Shown: positions 1-8,608 of the stretch, one piece after another
Numbering within the stretch: the stretch's first letter is position 1
How the letters are laid out: the number at the start of each line of letters is the position of its first letter
Origin: Klebsiella aerogenes KCTC 2190
GTDB taxonomy: Bacteria; Pseudomonadota; Gammaproteobacteria; Enterobacterales; Enterobacteriaceae
Direction: 5' to 3'
NCBI RefSeq assembly: GCF_000215745.1
Contig: NC_015663.1
Span: 1,116,001-1,180,000, forward strand
Length of the DNA stretch: 64,000 nt
Program-made: the position numbers and the translations under genes
The notes under the pieces: generated by a model
Databases searched by the model: none
Told to the model about the DNA's origin: nothing
Seen by the model: only the letters and a program-made list of their open reading frames with translations

Positions 1-601
1 CGCGTAGATTGCCATGAGCGTCGATCAGCTCGAATTTATACAGTTGGCCATTAAGCGCGCCGGGAATGAAGAGTTCCCAGATACCGGACTCTTTACGCAG
101 GCGCATGGGATGGCGTCGGCCATCCCAGTAGTTAAATTGCCCCACCACCGAGACCCGGCGGGCGTTTGGCGCCCAGACCGAAAAGCGTGTACCGGTGACG
201 CCATCCATAGTGTCGGCGTGCGCGCCCAGGGTTTCGTAAGGGCGCAGGTGCGTTCCCTCGGACAACAGCCAGGCATCAACGTCCTGCAGCAGCGGGCCGA
301 AACGGTAAGGGTCGTCAATCAGGTTTTGCTGTCCATGCCAGGTGACGGCCAGCTGGTAGCGAAAAGCGTTTTTACGCCGCGGCAGCAGGCCGCTAAAGAA
401 TCCGCGCGAGTCGAGGCATTCGAGTTTGCCGACTTTACGCCCGGTTTTCGGTTCAATAACCCACACTTCGGTGGCATCTGGTAATAATGCGCGAACTTCC
501 AGCCCCGCCTCGGTACGGTGCATGCCAAGCACGGAAAAGGGATCCGCGAAATGACCTGCAATCAGCGCATTAATCACGTCTCTATCGATTCGATTCGACA
601 T
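1..601 (-). CDS. glgB: 1,4-alpha-glucan branching enzyme, N-terminal part (cut by window edge)
   Basis: Reading leftwards from an ATG at 599-601, the frame stays open to the window edge and gives about 200 residues starting [18 protein letters not shown], which I recognise as the start of enterobacterial GlgB. GlgB cuts alpha-1,4 chains and re-attaches them by alpha-1,6 bonds during glycogen synthesis in the cytoplasm. Only the N-terminal region and the beginning of the CBM48 domain are visible ([20 protein letters not shown]); the catalytic amylase-like barrel lies outside. It is downstream of asd on the same strand, as in E. coli, where it opens the glycogen operon. Confidence 0.95.
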   Translation of the reverse strand, partial: MSNRIDRDVINALIAGHFADPFSVLGMHRTEAGLEVRALLPDATEVWVIEPKTGRKVGKLECLDSRGFFSGLLPRRKNAFRYQLAVTWHGQQNLIDDPYRFGPLLQDVDAWLLSEGTHLRPYETLGAHADTMDGVTGTRFSVWAPNARRVSVVGQFNYWDGRRHPMRLRKESGIWELFIPGALNGQLYKFELIDAHGNLR

Positions 602-792
602 GCTTTCATCCTGTTGTAAGTGTCGCCCTTTCCTGTAACCGGCGACTTTTTTGACCTGAACGGCGCAGCACCAACGTGCATCCTCCTGCTCCGTCCCACC
701 TTCAGGTAAGGAACTCCTTACTTAAAGCATAGCCAAGGCTGCGTTACCTCCGTGGGGAAAAATCCAACATCCGCGTTTACTCCTTGTATTAC

Positions 793-822
793 GCAAAAAA
801 AAGGGGTGTATCCACACCCCTT
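793..822 (-). terminator. Rho-independent terminator after asd
   Basis: On the minus strand AAGGGGTGTG, a short loop and CACCCCTT form a GC-rich stem (801-808 with 813-822), followed directly by a run of eight T (795-802). It lies 17 bp past the asd stop codon, so it most likely ends the asd transcript before glgB. Confidence 0.85.
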
Positions 823-838
823 ATCGTTTGTCCTGCGT

Positions 839-1945
839 TTACGCCAGCTGTCGTAGCATGCGGCGCAACGGTTCGGCGGCGCCCCACAGCAGCTGGTCGC
901 CGACGGTAAAGGCCGACAGGTACTCAAGACCCATGTTCAGTTTACGCAGGCGCCCTACCGGGGTGGTCAGGGTGCCGGTCACCGCGGCTGGGGTCAGCTC
1001 GCGCATGGTGATGTCGCGATCGTTTGGCACCACTTTGGCCCACGGGTTATGCGCGGCCAGCAGTTCCTCAACGGTCGGGATAGAAACATCTTTCTTCAGC
1101 TTGATGGTAAACGCCTGGCTGTGGCAGCGCAGCGCGCCGACGCGCACACACAGACCATCGACCGGGATCGGCGACGCGGTGGCGAGAATTTTGTTCGTCT
1201 CCGCCTGGCCTTTCCATTCTTCGCGGCTCTGGCCGTTATCAAGCTGTTTGTCGATCCATGGGATCAGGCTGCCCGCCAGCGGCACGCCAAAGTTATCGAC
1301 CGGCAGATCGCCGCTGCGGGTCAGCGACGTCACTTTGCGCTCGATATCGAGAATCGCGGAAGCCGGGTTCGCCAGCTCGCTTGCCACGTGGCCATGCAGT
1401 TGGCCCATCTGGCTCAGCAGTTCGCGCATATGACGCGCGCCGCCGCCGGAAGCCGCCTGGTAAGTCGCCACGCTGACCCACTCCACCAGGTCATGGGCAA
1501 ACAGGCCGCCGAGGGACATCAGCATCAGGCTCACCGTACAGTTGCCGCCGACGAAGGTTTTGATGCCGTTATTCAGGCCAGCGGTAATGACATCCTGGTT
1601 AACCGGGTCGAGAATAATGATCGCATCGTCTTTCATGCGCAGCGAAGACGCCGCGTCAATCCAGTACCCCTGCCAGCCGCTTTCGCGCAGCTTCGGGTAA
1701 ATCTCGTTGGTGTAATCGCCGCCCTGGCAGGTAACAATAATGTCCAGCGCCTTCAGCGCTTCCAGATCGAATGCATCCTGAAGCGTCCCCCCGGTACTGC
1801 CGCCGAATGACGGCGCGGGCTGACCCAGCTGAGAGGTGGAGAAGAAAACAGGGCGAATGGCGTCGAAATCACGCTCTTCCACCATGCGTTGCATGAGAAC
1901 AGAGCCGACCATTCCACGCCAACCGATAAAACCAACATTTTTCAT
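839..1945 (-). CDS. asd: Aspartate-semialdehyde dehydrogenase
   Basis: Converts aspartyl-4-phosphate to aspartate semialdehyde with NADPH, the branch point to lysine/diaminopimelate, threonine and methionine; it is essential for the cell wall because DAP depends on it. The 368-residue product starts [20 protein letters not shown], with the N-terminal nucleotide-binding glycine motif (GWRGMVGS) and the active-site cysteine in [10 protein letters not shown] near residue 135. The frame is open 16 codons further upstream to 1993, but the family start is the ATG at 1943-1945. It has its own terminator at 793-822 and a long leader region upstream. Confidence 0.97.
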   Translation of the reverse strand: MKNVGFIGWRGMVGSVLMQRMVEERDFDAIRPVFFSTSQLGQPAPSFGGSTGGTLQDAFDLEALKALDIIVTCQGGDYTNEIYPKLRESGWQGYWIDAASSLRMKDDAIIILDPVNQDVITAGLNNGIKTFVGGNCTVSLMLMSLGGLFAHDLVEWVSVATYQAASGGGARHMRELLSQMGQLHGHVASELANPASAILDIERKVTSLTRSGDLPVDNFGVPLAGSLIPWIDKQLDNGQSREEWKGQAETNKILATASPIPVDGLCVRVGALRCHSQAFTIKLKKDVSIPTVEELLAAHNPWAKVVPNDRDITMRELTPAAVTGTLTTPVGRLRKLNMGLEYLSAFTVGDQLLWGAAEPLRRMLRQLA

Positions 1946-2375
1946 AACGTATTCCTGCGAGGTGTGTGCTGTTAGTGCCAGGCCAGTTTCCAACTGGGAT
2001 GTCCTTCACATTACAAAATGCAGCTAAAGTCGCAAGTGAAATTAATCAATGATTGCGCGCCAATCAGAAAAGCAACTTATCCCACACTCCGCCCACCGTC
2101 GCTGGTAGTCATAAAAAGCGTAAAGATTATCGGGCAAATAACCCGCGTAATGGAATATTTTCCGTCGCTATTTTATTGATCCTGATTATGGATTCAGCAC
2201 GAAAAATATCGCTTTCACGCTTGCGAAAAAAAACGGATAAAGCCTTGTGTCGCAAGGCCTGACGAGCGATACGATCATTGTCGTAGCGCTGATATTCACG
2301 GCAGAAGGAAGTGGAAAAGAGGGGAAAAAAGCGTGTTAACGAAGAGAATTCAGGATAAGCGGCATTACCCTGATT
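1946..2375. other. asd-gntU intergenic region; no convincing gene
   Basis: This stretch is A+T-richer than its surroundings and should contain the asd promoter on the minus strand. E. coli K-12 carries yhgN between asd and gntU; no yhgN-like coding sequence is present here. A 69-codon plus-strand frame (2053-2262) begins at a TTG without Shine-Dalgarno and is rich in Arg/Lys and stop-adjacent low-complexity sequence, so I do not call it a gene. Confidence 0.7.
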
Positions 2376-2408
2376 TTTCCCCGGATACCGTGGTGGTGTC
2401 CGGGGAAA
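2376..2408. terminator. Inverted repeat after gntU, possible terminator
   Basis: TTTCCCCGGA (2376-2385) pairs perfectly with TCCGGGGAAA (2399-2408) around a 13-nt loop. It begins 11 bp beyond the gntU stop codon. A T-rich tail (ATTATTTTT) exists only on the plus-strand side; on the minus strand (the gntU direction) the stem is followed by an A-rich stretch, so termination for gntU is plausible rather than certain. Confidence 0.5.
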
Positions 2409-2418
2409 TTATTTTTGC

Positions 2419-3759
2419 TTAGCTCAGCAGCTGGAAGGCAATCATCCCGACGATGGCGCCGGTGGTGCCAAGGATGGTTTCCATCATCGTCCAGGTTTTC
2501 AGCGTCTGCGCTTCGCTGGCGCCGGTAAACTTACCGAACAGCCAGAAGCCGGCATCGTTCACGTGGCTCACTACAATCGAACCACCTGCGATACAGATGG
2601 AGAGAGCCGCCATTTGCGCGCCGCTGTAGTTCAGTTGCTCAATGACCGGCATCACCAAGCCGACCGCCGTCAGACACGCCACGGTCGCGGAGCCCTGAAT
2701 AATACGTACGGCAGCCGCCAGCACGAAGCAGGTAATCGCAATCGGCAGACCCAGACCAGTCAGCGCTTCGCCGAGCGCCGGGCCGACGCCGGAGTCCACC
2801 AGCACCTGCTTGAAGACGCCGCCTGCGCCAATCACCAGCAGAATAATACCCGCCGGCTGCAGCGCCGCGCCGCAGATCTCCATCACGCGATCTTTCGCCA
2901 TCCCCTGACGTACCGCCAGGCCGTAAATCGCTACCAGGCAGGCAACCAGAATCGCGGTGAATGGGTGGCCGATAAACTCGAACCATTCATAGGCGGTGGA
3001 TCCCACCGGCACAAAGCGCGCGGCGATGGTTTTCAGGCCGACCAGCACCAGCGGCAGCAGAATCAGCGAGAGGCTAAAGCCGAAGGACGGCATTTTACCT
3101 TCGCCGAGATGCGGTTCGCTGATATCGTCAGGAATGTGCAGCTCAACGTAGCGGCTGATGAAGTTACCCCACAGCGGGCCGGCGATAATCATCCCCGGAA
3201 TAGCGGCGCAGAGACCAATCAGGATCATCCAGCCGAAATCGGCGTGCATCTGCGAAGCCAGCAGCATCGGCGCGGGCCCCGGCAGCAGGAATGCCGCGGC
3301 GGCGGCTACGCCGGCGAACAGCGGGATCACCAGCTTCACGAGGTTAGTGCCGGTATGGCGCGCCATGGAGAACGCGACGCTAATCAGCAGCACGATCGCC
3401 ACTTCGAAGAACAGCGGCAGCGCGCAGATAAGGCCGGCCAGGCCAATAGCATAGTGCGCGCGGTTGTGGCCGAAGGACTTCAGCATTTTCACCGCAATTT
3501 GGTCGACCGCGCCGGTTTCATGCAAAATTTTACCGAACATCGCGCCCAGCGCGACGACTATCGCCAGGAAGCCCAGCGTGCCGCCCATCCCTTTTTCCAT
3601 CGTCGCCGCGATTTTATCCAGCGGCATACCGGAAAAGAGACCTGCGCCAATAGAAACCACCATCAAAGCCACGAAGGCGTGCATACGCGCCTTCATGACT
3701 AAAAACAGCAGCAGCAATACCGAGCCGACTGCTGTTAAAACAAGCGTTAAAGTACTCAC
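2419..3759 (-). CDS. gntU: Low-affinity gluconate:H+ symporter
   Basis: Inner-membrane gluconate importer of the GntP family, 446 residues, near-uniformly hydrophobic with about 12-14 membrane segments and the family stretch EVAIVLLISVAFSMARHTGT; it matches E. coli GntU along its whole length. The start codon is GTG (3757-3759, minus strand) and overlaps by one base the TAG stop of gntK, so the two genes are translationally coupled in a gntKU operon. Together with GntK it brings in and phosphorylates gluconate for the Entner-Doudoroff route, under GntR repression. Confidence 0.95.
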   Translation of the reverse strand: MSTLTLVLTAVGSVLLLLFLVMKARMHAFVALMVVSIGAGLFSGMPLDKIAATMEKGMGGTLGFLAIVVALGAMFGKILHETGAVDQIAVKMLKSFGHNRAHYAIGLAGLICALPLFFEVAIVLLISVAFSMARHTGTNLVKLVIPLFAGVAAAAAFLLPGPAPMLLASQMHADFGWMILIGLCAAIPGMIIAGPLWGNFISRYVELHIPDDISEPHLGEGKMPSFGFSLSLILLPLVLVGLKTIAARFVPVGSTAYEWFEFIGHPFTAILVACLVAIYGLAVRQGMAKDRVMEICGAALQPAGIILLVIGAGGVFKQVLVDSGVGPALGEALTGLGLPIAITCFVLAAAVRIIQGSATVACLTAVGLVMPVIEQLNYSGAQMAALSICIAGGSIVVSHVNDAGFWLFGKFTGASEAQTLKTWTMMETILGTTGAIVGMIAFQLLS

Positions 3760-4289
3760 TAGTTACTGCCTTTGTTAATCACCTCAATGGTGCTGGCGAC
3801 CACGCCTTCCAGTGACTGGTCGATATCGACGATAAGCACATCGCTTTCGTCAGCGCCTGGTTCCTGCAGTGTTTCAAACTGCGTCACCAACATTTGGGTT
3901 TTGAAGAAGTGCCCTTTACGCGCCTTCAGACGGCTTTCAATCACGTCGAAGTCGCCTTTCAGGTAGATAAAGGAGAGGTTCGGGTTGCCCTTGCGCAGAA
4001 TGTCGCGGTAGCTTTTTTTCAGCGCTGAGCAGACGATCAGCGAAACTTTGTTGGTGCGCTGCATGGCAAATGCCGCGTCATTCAACGCCTGCAGCCACGG
4101 GGTGCGATCATCGTCGTTCAGCGGCTCGCCGGAAGCCATCTTGGTGATGTTGCTGCGCGGATGCAGAAAATCGCCATCGAGAAACGCGGCTTTCAATTGA
4201 TGCGCCACTTCGCTGGCGACGGCGGATTTACCACTGCCGGAAACGCCCATCAGGACATAGACGTGGTGATCATGGTTAGTCGTGCTCAA
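3759..4289 (-). CDS. gntK: Thermoresistant gluconokinase
   Basis: Phosphorylates gluconate to 6-phosphogluconate with ATP. The 176-residue protein has a P-loop close to the N terminus (MGVSGSGKSAVASEV, about residues 14-28) and the shikimate-kinase-like fold expected of the family (LDGDFLHPRSNI, CSALKKSYRD). First gene of the gntKU pair; the operator at 4375-4404 lies about 85 bp upstream of its start. The length equals that of E. coli GntK. Confidence 0.95.
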   Translation of the reverse strand: MSTTNHDHHVYVLMGVSGSGKSAVASEVAHQLKAAFLDGDFLHPRSNITKMASGEPLNDDDRTPWLQALNDAAFAMQRTNKVSLIVCSALKKSYRDILRKGNPNLSFIYLKGDFDVIESRLKARKGHFFKTQMLVTQFETLQEPGADESDVLIVDIDQSLEGVVASTIEVINKGSN

Positions 4290-4374
4290 AGCGTCCTCCC
4301 ACTGGACTGGTACGCCGCGCCGGGGCTGACTGATACAGCGCGAAAGCGGCGTACTGGTTAATGATTACGGGCAA

Positions 4375-4404
4375 GTGTTACGGGTAACTGTTATCGGTAA
4401 CATT
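4375..4404. promoter_or_regulatory. Double GntR operator upstream of gntKU
   Basis: Two adjacent palindromes of the gluconate-repressor type: GTTACGGGTAAC (4377-4388) and TGTTATCGGTAACATT (4389-4404). The known GntR site is ATGTTACC-type with a GGTAACAT partner, and both copies fit. The spacing and orientation, between the end of gntR and the start of gntK, are as in E. coli. Gluconate would release GntR and allow gntKU transcription. Confidence 0.85.
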
Positions 4405-4457
4405 GTCATGCCGGACCCTGGGAGAAGCAATAACCATTCGTGCCAGATGTGAATATG

Positions 4458-4473
4458 TGTGATCTACTTCAAA
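4458..4473. promoter_or_regulatory. Possible CRP site upstream of gntKU
   Basis: TGTGA (4458-4462), six bases, then TCAAA: one perfect half-site and one partial half-site of the CRP consensus TGTGA-N6-TCACA. The gnt system of E. coli is catabolite-controlled, so a CRP site is expected here, but this match is weak. Confidence 0.35.
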
Positions 4474-4482
4474 CTTGTCGGT

Positions 4483-5478
4483 TTAAATAGATCCACCCGG
4501 TGACAATGTGAAACCTAAATCTAACATCTTAGGGGTAATCGTCTCACCGCGGATGCGCGCCAGCAGACGCTCGGCGCCGATGCGCCCCATGCGCTCACGC
4601 GGGGTCAGTACGCTGGCGAGACGCGGCTCCATCACCTGACCGATATCGTGACCGTGGAAACCGGCTATCGCCATGTCGTCCGGGATTTTCAGCCCCAGAC
4701 GCTGGCACTCGAACGCCGCACCGACCGCGAGGTCATCGTTGGTGCAGAAGATGCCGTCGAGCTGCGGATATTCGCGACGCGCCTGACGCATCAGCTCAAT
4801 CCCTGACGAGTAGGAAGAGGATTGCTCCACCATCACGCTGTAGGGCGTCATGCCGGCATCGAGCATCGCCTGCTCGTACCCCTTCTGTTTGATGATAGTA
4901 CGTTCATCCAGACGCGCGCCGAGATAAGCAACGTGGCGGTGACCGCGGGCGATAATCGCCGCCGTCATCTGCCGCGCCGCTTCGAAGTTATCGAAACCGA
5001 CGGCAATGTCGAGGCACGGCGACTGGCTGTCCATCAGCTCAACCACCGGGATCCCCGCCACTTCAATCATTTTCAACGTGCGCGGCGTGTGGGTACGTTC
5101 AGTGAGGATCAGGCCGTCAATATTCCAGGAGAGCATCGATTCGAGACGCTTCTCTTCCATTTCCGGCTTATAGCCGTAGTGCGCCAGCATGGTTTGATAA
5201 CCGAAGGCGTCGGTGACGCTTTCAATGCCGCGTAGCACTTCCGAGAAGACCTGGTTGGTTAACGAGGGCAGCAGTACGCCGATGGCGCGGCTGGTGGCGT
5301 TGGAGAGAATATCAGGAGCGCGATTGGGAATATAACCCAGCTCATCGAGTGCAACGGCAATCTTGCCACGCAGGGCCTCAGAAACCTGTTCCGGGTTACG
5401 TAAATAGCGACTGACCGTCATTTTGGTCACGCCGACAAGATCGGCTACATCCTGAAGTACGGGTCTTTTCTTTTTCAT
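4483..5478 (-). CDS. gntR: Gluconate operon repressor, LacI family
   Basis: LacI/GalR-type transcription repressor of the gluconate genes (gntKU, gntT and the Entner-Doudoroff genes in E. coli). The N-terminal helix-turn-helix is clear (VTKMTVSRYLRNP, about residues 18-30), followed by the hinge and a periplasmic-binding-protein-like sugar-binding core with the FCTNDDLAVGAA motif. 331 residues, the normal length. It is transcribed separately from, but in the same direction as, gntKU, with the GntR operators in the gap downstream of it. Confidence 0.95.
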   Translation of the reverse strand: MKKKRPVLQDVADLVGVTKMTVSRYLRNPEQVSEALRGKIAVALDELGYIPNRAPDILSNATSRAIGVLLPSLTNQVFSEVLRGIESVTDAFGYQTMLAHYGYKPEMEEKRLESMLSWNIDGLILTERTHTPRTLKMIEVAGIPVVELMDSQSPCLDIAVGFDNFEAARQMTAAIIARGHRHVAYLGARLDERTIIKQKGYEQAMLDAGMTPYSVMVEQSSSYSSGIELMRQARREYPQLDGIFCTNDDLAVGAAFECQRLGLKIPDDMAIAGFHGHDIGQVMEPRLASVLTPRERMGRIGAERLLARIRGETITPKMLDLGFTLSPGGSI

Positions 5479-5577
5479 CGTCCTGACTGTGATCGGCTGG
5501 GAAACATTTTCTCAGTTTATCACGGACAAAGCGCAACCTTCCCGGAGAAAAAAGGGCCAAAAGATTTATTTAGAGTT

Positions 5578-5705
5578 GATACGCAAAATCATTCAAGTTG
5601 CATTGAGGCGGCAACGCAACGAATCCCCGGAAGCGTACAGAGGGTACGCGCCCGGGGTGAGTGAGGAGAGCCAACAAAAATGCGGCTTGAAGGATGACGC
5701 GTATC
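5578..5705. repeat. Approx. 128-bp imperfect palindromic intergenic repeat
   Basis: The left end GATACGC...ATCATTCAAGTTGCATT mirrors the right end GCGGCTTGAAGGATGACGCGTATC, and the centre (CCCCGGAAGCGTAC..GTACGCGCCCGGGGTGAG) is itself self-complementary. This matches a family of long intergenic palindromes common in enterobacteria (ends of the TTCAAGTTGCA / TGAAGTATGACG type). The right end runs into the stop codon of yhhW. A decayed relative appears near 22580-22675. Confidence 0.8.
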
Positions 5706-6399
5706 AAACCGGCGGCAGATCGAACAGCAAAATTTCGCTATCGCTGTCGGCGTGAACCGAAATCGCCTGCTCGCCCCAAATCGCCAGACCATCGCTGGTG
5801 GTGGCTTTGGTGCCGTTAATCGTCACTTCGCCTTTCACTACCTGGATCCACACGCGACGTTCCGCGGCAATCTGGTGAACCGACTGCTCATCTTTCAGCA
5901 GCGCCCAGCGATACAGTTCCATATCCTGATGCACTTTCAGCGACCCTTCGCGCGCATCTGGCGACAGCACCAGCTGTTTGCCCTGCGCGGCATCAAAGCG
6001 GCGCTGCTCGTAGCGCGGCGTAATGCCGGTTTCTTCTGGAATAATCCAGATCTGATACAAACGCAGGCGGTCGGTGCTGCTCGGGTTGTACTCAGAGTGA
6101 CGCACGCCGGTACCCGCGCTCATGATCTGGAACTCGCCAGCCGGAACCTGCTCTTTGTTACCCATGCTGTCCTGGTGCTCAACCGCGCCTTCCAGCACAT
6201 AAGTCAGGATTTCCATGTCTTTGTGCGGGTGGGTGCCAAACCCCTGGCCGGCGTCGATTACGTCATCGTTAATCACGCGCAGCGCGGAGAAACCCATAAA
6301 GTTCGGGTCGTAGTAGTTGGCGAAAGAGAAAGTATGCCAGGAATCCAGCCAGCCATGGTTAGCGTGGCCACGTTCGTTAGCTTTGCGTAAGTAGATCAT
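5704..6399 (-). CDS. yhhW: Pirin-family protein, quercetin 2,3-dioxygenase type
   Basis: A bicupin of 231 residues starting MIYLRKANERGHANHGWLDS. The N-terminal cupin carries the metal-binding histidines (THPHKDMEILTYVLEG) and the later GVRHSEYN motif of pirins. E. coli YhhW oxidises quercetin in vitro; its physiological substrate is not known. It has its own start region next to yhhX on the same strand, and its stop codon sits in the edge of the palindromic repeat at 5578-5705. Confidence 0.93.
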   Translation of the reverse strand: MIYLRKANERGHANHGWLDSWHTFSFANYYDPNFMGFSALRVINDDVIDAGQGFGTHPHKDMEILTYVLEGAVEHQDSMGNKEQVPAGEFQIMSAGTGVRHSEYNPSSTDRLRLYQIWIIPEETGITPRYEQRRFDAAQGKQLVLSPDAREGSLKVHQDMELYRWALLKDEQSVHQIAAERRVWIQVVKGEVTINGTKATTSDGLAIWGEQAISVHADSDSEILLFDLPPV

Positions 6400-6520
6400 G
6401 TTGCACCCCCGTATGTTTTCGATGGAGTAAGTGTGGACCCATTCCGCCGGCGATCATAGAGGGTGAAAATTGACTCCTCTGTTCAAAAAATATGAACAAG
6501 CGGCGAGGAGCCAGATTTTC

Positions 6521-7558
6521 TTATTTTGCGAGGGTAATAGTAGCCGGAGAAGGTTGTTCAAAGCCGCGCTGCAGAATCTCCATATTGGTGAGAACTTCAG
6601 ATTCCTTGACGTAATTCGGCTGGCCGTTAACGAGGGTGTCATACAGCGCGTCATACACTCGTCCGTAGTCGCCGGTTTCCAGCGGCACCTCTTCACGTAC
6701 CTCCACGCCCGCCTCGTTGATGTAGACCAGTTGCCCTACGCTGTCATCAGCGCCGAACCCCGCGTCGCCCGGCATAATGTTGGCCTTCAGGCTGGTCTCC
6801 TGCTGGTCAATGCCGTATTTCACAAACGAGCCTTTATGGCCATGAACGATAAATTTCGGGTAGTCAATCTGCACCAGATGGCTGGTTTTGACGATCGCTT
6901 TCAGGTCGCCATAAAACAGTTGAGCTTCAAACGTGTCATCGGGATTGGCTTTATTACGTAGTGAGCGCAGATCGTAGGAAACATGATCCGGGCGACCAAA
7001 CAGCGAAATGATCTGGTCCATGGTATGCACCCCGAGGCCATAGAAATCGCCGCTTTGTGGTCCCCCCTGGATGGTTTCCGCCACCGGTCGGTAGTTATCA
7101 AAATGACTTTCAATTTCCACCAGTTCGCCGAGCTTACCGCTTTCAATCACCTTTTTGGTGGTCAGGAAACAGGAGTCGAAGCGGCGGTTCTGATAAGGCG
7201 TCACCGTCAACCCTTTGCTTTTCGCCAGCGTAAACAGGGCTTTCGCCTCTGCCAGCGTCGGGGTAAAGGGCTTTTCGACCAGTACGTTTTTCCCCGCTTC
7301 CAGCGCCCGCTTCGCATATTCGAAGTGGCTATCGGCATGGGTGCAGACCACCACCAGTTTGACCTGCGGGTCGTTCAGCACTTCATCGAGGTCGCTGGTG
7401 AAGTGGATATGGGAATACGCCGGCGCCTGTTCTTCCGGCCTGGCGCTGCGGCGATAAATATGCGCGACGTGCCAGCGGTCTTTGCGATGCAGGACGTAAG
7501 GAAGGTGATAGCGGGTCGTGCTTTTACCGAAGCCAATAAATGCGCAGTGCAGAATCAT
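6521..7558 (-). CDS. yhhX: Gfo/Idh/MocA-family NAD(P)-dependent oxidoreductase
   Basis: 345 residues; an N-terminal Rossmann motif (CAFIGFGKSTTRYHLPYV) and the family motif VEKPFTPTLAEAKALF near residue 95, then the typical alpha/beta C-terminal domain with YGLGVHTMDQI. The substrate is not known. The frame is open 12 codons further upstream (to 7594), but alignment with E. coli YhhX supports the ATG at 7556-7558. In E. coli it is the upstream neighbour of ryhB; here two extra genes separate them. Confidence 0.93.
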   Translation of the reverse strand: MILHCAFIGFGKSTTRYHLPYVLHRKDRWHVAHIYRRSARPEEQAPAYSHIHFTSDLDEVLNDPQVKLVVVCTHADSHFEYAKRALEAGKNVLVEKPFTPTLAEAKALFTLAKSKGLTVTPYQNRRFDSCFLTTKKVIESGKLGELVEIESHFDNYRPVAETIQGGPQSGDFYGLGVHTMDQIISLFGRPDHVSYDLRSLRNKANPDDTFEAQLFYGDLKAIVKTSHLVQIDYPKFIVHGHKGSFVKYGIDQQETSLKANIMPGDAGFGADDSVGQLVYINEAGVEVREEVPLETGDYGRVYDALYDTLVNGQPNYVKESEVLTNMEILQRGFEQPSPATITLAK

Positions 7559-7820
7559 AACGCTGTCCTTAGTTGATGTGCTGCCTTTAACCATAGCGCA
7601 AGCCGGGGGCTCACTTCATCCCCCTTTCCGCCAGCCAGGAGAATTCACCAATAAAATATCTCGGCTACCACCCATATATAATTATTGATAAGTAATTGAT
7701 TAATAAATAAATATTTTTCATTTTCTCTACTAAAATGCTTGCTTTCGATGGCAAAACTGCGCATAAGTGAGGGGCAACCAGGACGTTGCTAAAGACTAAC
7801 GGAGTAGCCAGCCGCTGCTG

Positions 7821-7985
7821 ATGGAAAAAAAGTACCTCGCCATAAACTGTGCCATGTGTTTCTGGCTTCTCGCTTTGATCGCCTGGTTTAGCGATGAGAT
7901 TGCGCTAGCGCGCCTTGCGGCCGCCTGTACCCTCTTCGCATTCCTTATTCATACCCAAAGGGAAAAATTAACGCTATGTTTATGA
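7821..7985 (+). CDS. Small membrane protein, 54 residues, coupled to bactofilin gene
   Basis: I do not recognise this family. The frame starts with ATG GAA AAA AAG and encodes a short positively charged N terminus followed by two hydrophobic stretches (MCFWLLALIAWF and LAAACTLFAFLI) that could form one or two membrane helices, then a charged tail. It overlaps the start of the bactofilin gene, and its TGA overlaps that gene's second ATG as ATGA (7982-7985), the hallmark of translational coupling. A role as membrane anchor or partner for the bactofilin is an inference. The A+T-rich 7600-7800 region upstream could hold the promoter; the leader has a possible Shine-Dalgarno GGAG at 7801. Confidence 0.6.
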   Translation: MEKKYLAINCAMCFWLLALIAWFSDEIALARLAAACTLFAFLIHTQREKLTLCL

Positions 7986-8467
7986 AGAAAAATAAAACCG
8001 AAGCGCAGGCTACTGAAGTCGCTGCGCCAACCGTGGCGACAACAGAGCCAGAAACAGCAAGCGTCAAAAAACAGGAAACCACGGTGATCGCCAGCGGCGT
8101 GCATTTCGTCGGCAACATCGTCGCCTACGGCCATGTCTATATCCACGGCCAGGTCACCGGCAACATTGAGGCCAAAGAACATCTGATTAAGGTGATGCGC
8201 GAAGGTCAGGTTGAGGGCAATATCCACTGCCGCGAGCTGATCGTCGACGGCAAAGTACACGGCCAGTGCCGTGGCGATAGCATCGCTATTGAGGAACATG
8301 GCAACATCGACGGCACCCTCGCCTATCGCGCGCTGGCGATTAAAAAGGGCGGCCTGTTTACCGGCAGCGCGGAGGTGTTGGCCGCGGCGGAAAGCAAAAA
8401 CAAAAGCAATATCGTCGGCCTGATCCCGGAAGAAGGAACGAAACCCGTAAAATCGCAACACGCCTGA
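7976..8467 (+). CDS. Bactofilin (polymer-forming cytoskeletal protein)
   Basis: 163 residues with a disordered, Ala/Thr/Glu-rich N tail (to about residue 34), a central right-handed beta-helix-like core of repeating short strands (VHFVGNIVAYGHVYIHGQV, then GNIEA, GNIHC, GKVHGQ and GNIDG motifs), and a lysine-rich C tail. This is the bactofilin (DUF583) pattern; such proteins polymerise without nucleotide and scaffold cell-envelope enzymes in other bacteria. ATG 7976 is chosen because it is nearer the AAAGGG at 7957-7962; ATG 7982 would overlap the upstream stop exactly. Its 3' end faces ryhB, whose terminator hairpin could serve both. E. coli has no gene here. Confidence 0.85.
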   Translation: MFMKKNKTEAQATEVAAPTVATTEPETASVKKQETTVIASGVHFVGNIVAYGHVYIHGQVTGNIEAKEHLIKVMREGQVEGNIHCRELIVDGKVHGQCRGDSIAIEEHGNIDGTLAYRALAIKKGGLFTGSAEVLAAAESKNKSNIVGLIPEEGTKPVKSQHA

Positions 8468-8476
8468 AATGAGCGC

Positions 8477-8572
8477 AAAAAAAAAGCCAGCACCCGGCTG
8501 GCTAAAGTAATACTGGAAGCAATGTGAGCAATGTCGTGCTTTCAGGCTTTCCGCAAGGGTCTCCCTGAATGC
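8477..8572 (-). ncRNA. ryhB: Iron-stress small RNA RyhB
   Basis: The minus strand from 8572 reads GCATTCAGGGAGACCC, then the core AAAGCACGACATTGCTCACA found in E. coli RyhB, then TTGCTTCCAGTATTACTT, and ends with the terminator stem GCCAGCCGGGTGCTGGC plus a T run. The seed pairs with iron-protein mRNAs (for example sodB and sdhC in E. coli) with Hfq and lowers their expression when iron is scarce. It lies upstream of and divergent to yhhY, exactly as in E. coli. Confidence 0.97.
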
Positions 8573-8578
8573 AGGACA

Positions 8579-8608
8579 ATAATAATCATTCTCATTCGCA
8601 CTTGTCTA
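8579..8608 (-). promoter_or_regulatory. ryhB promoter with overlapping Fur box
   Basis: Read on the minus strand: -35 TAGACA (8603-8608), an 18-bp spacer and -10 TATTAT (8579-8584), six bases before the RNA start at 8572. The spacer and -10 contain GAATGAGAATGATTATTATTG, close to the 19-bp Fur consensus of GATAAT hexamers. Fe-Fur would block RNA polymerase, so RyhB appears only under iron limitation. Confidence 0.88.

Noticed and set aside
2053..2262. 69-codon plus-strand reading frame between asd and gntU
   Set aside because: TTG start without Shine-Dalgarno, no recognisable family, A+T-rich and low-complexity; likely non-coding promoter DNA of asd.
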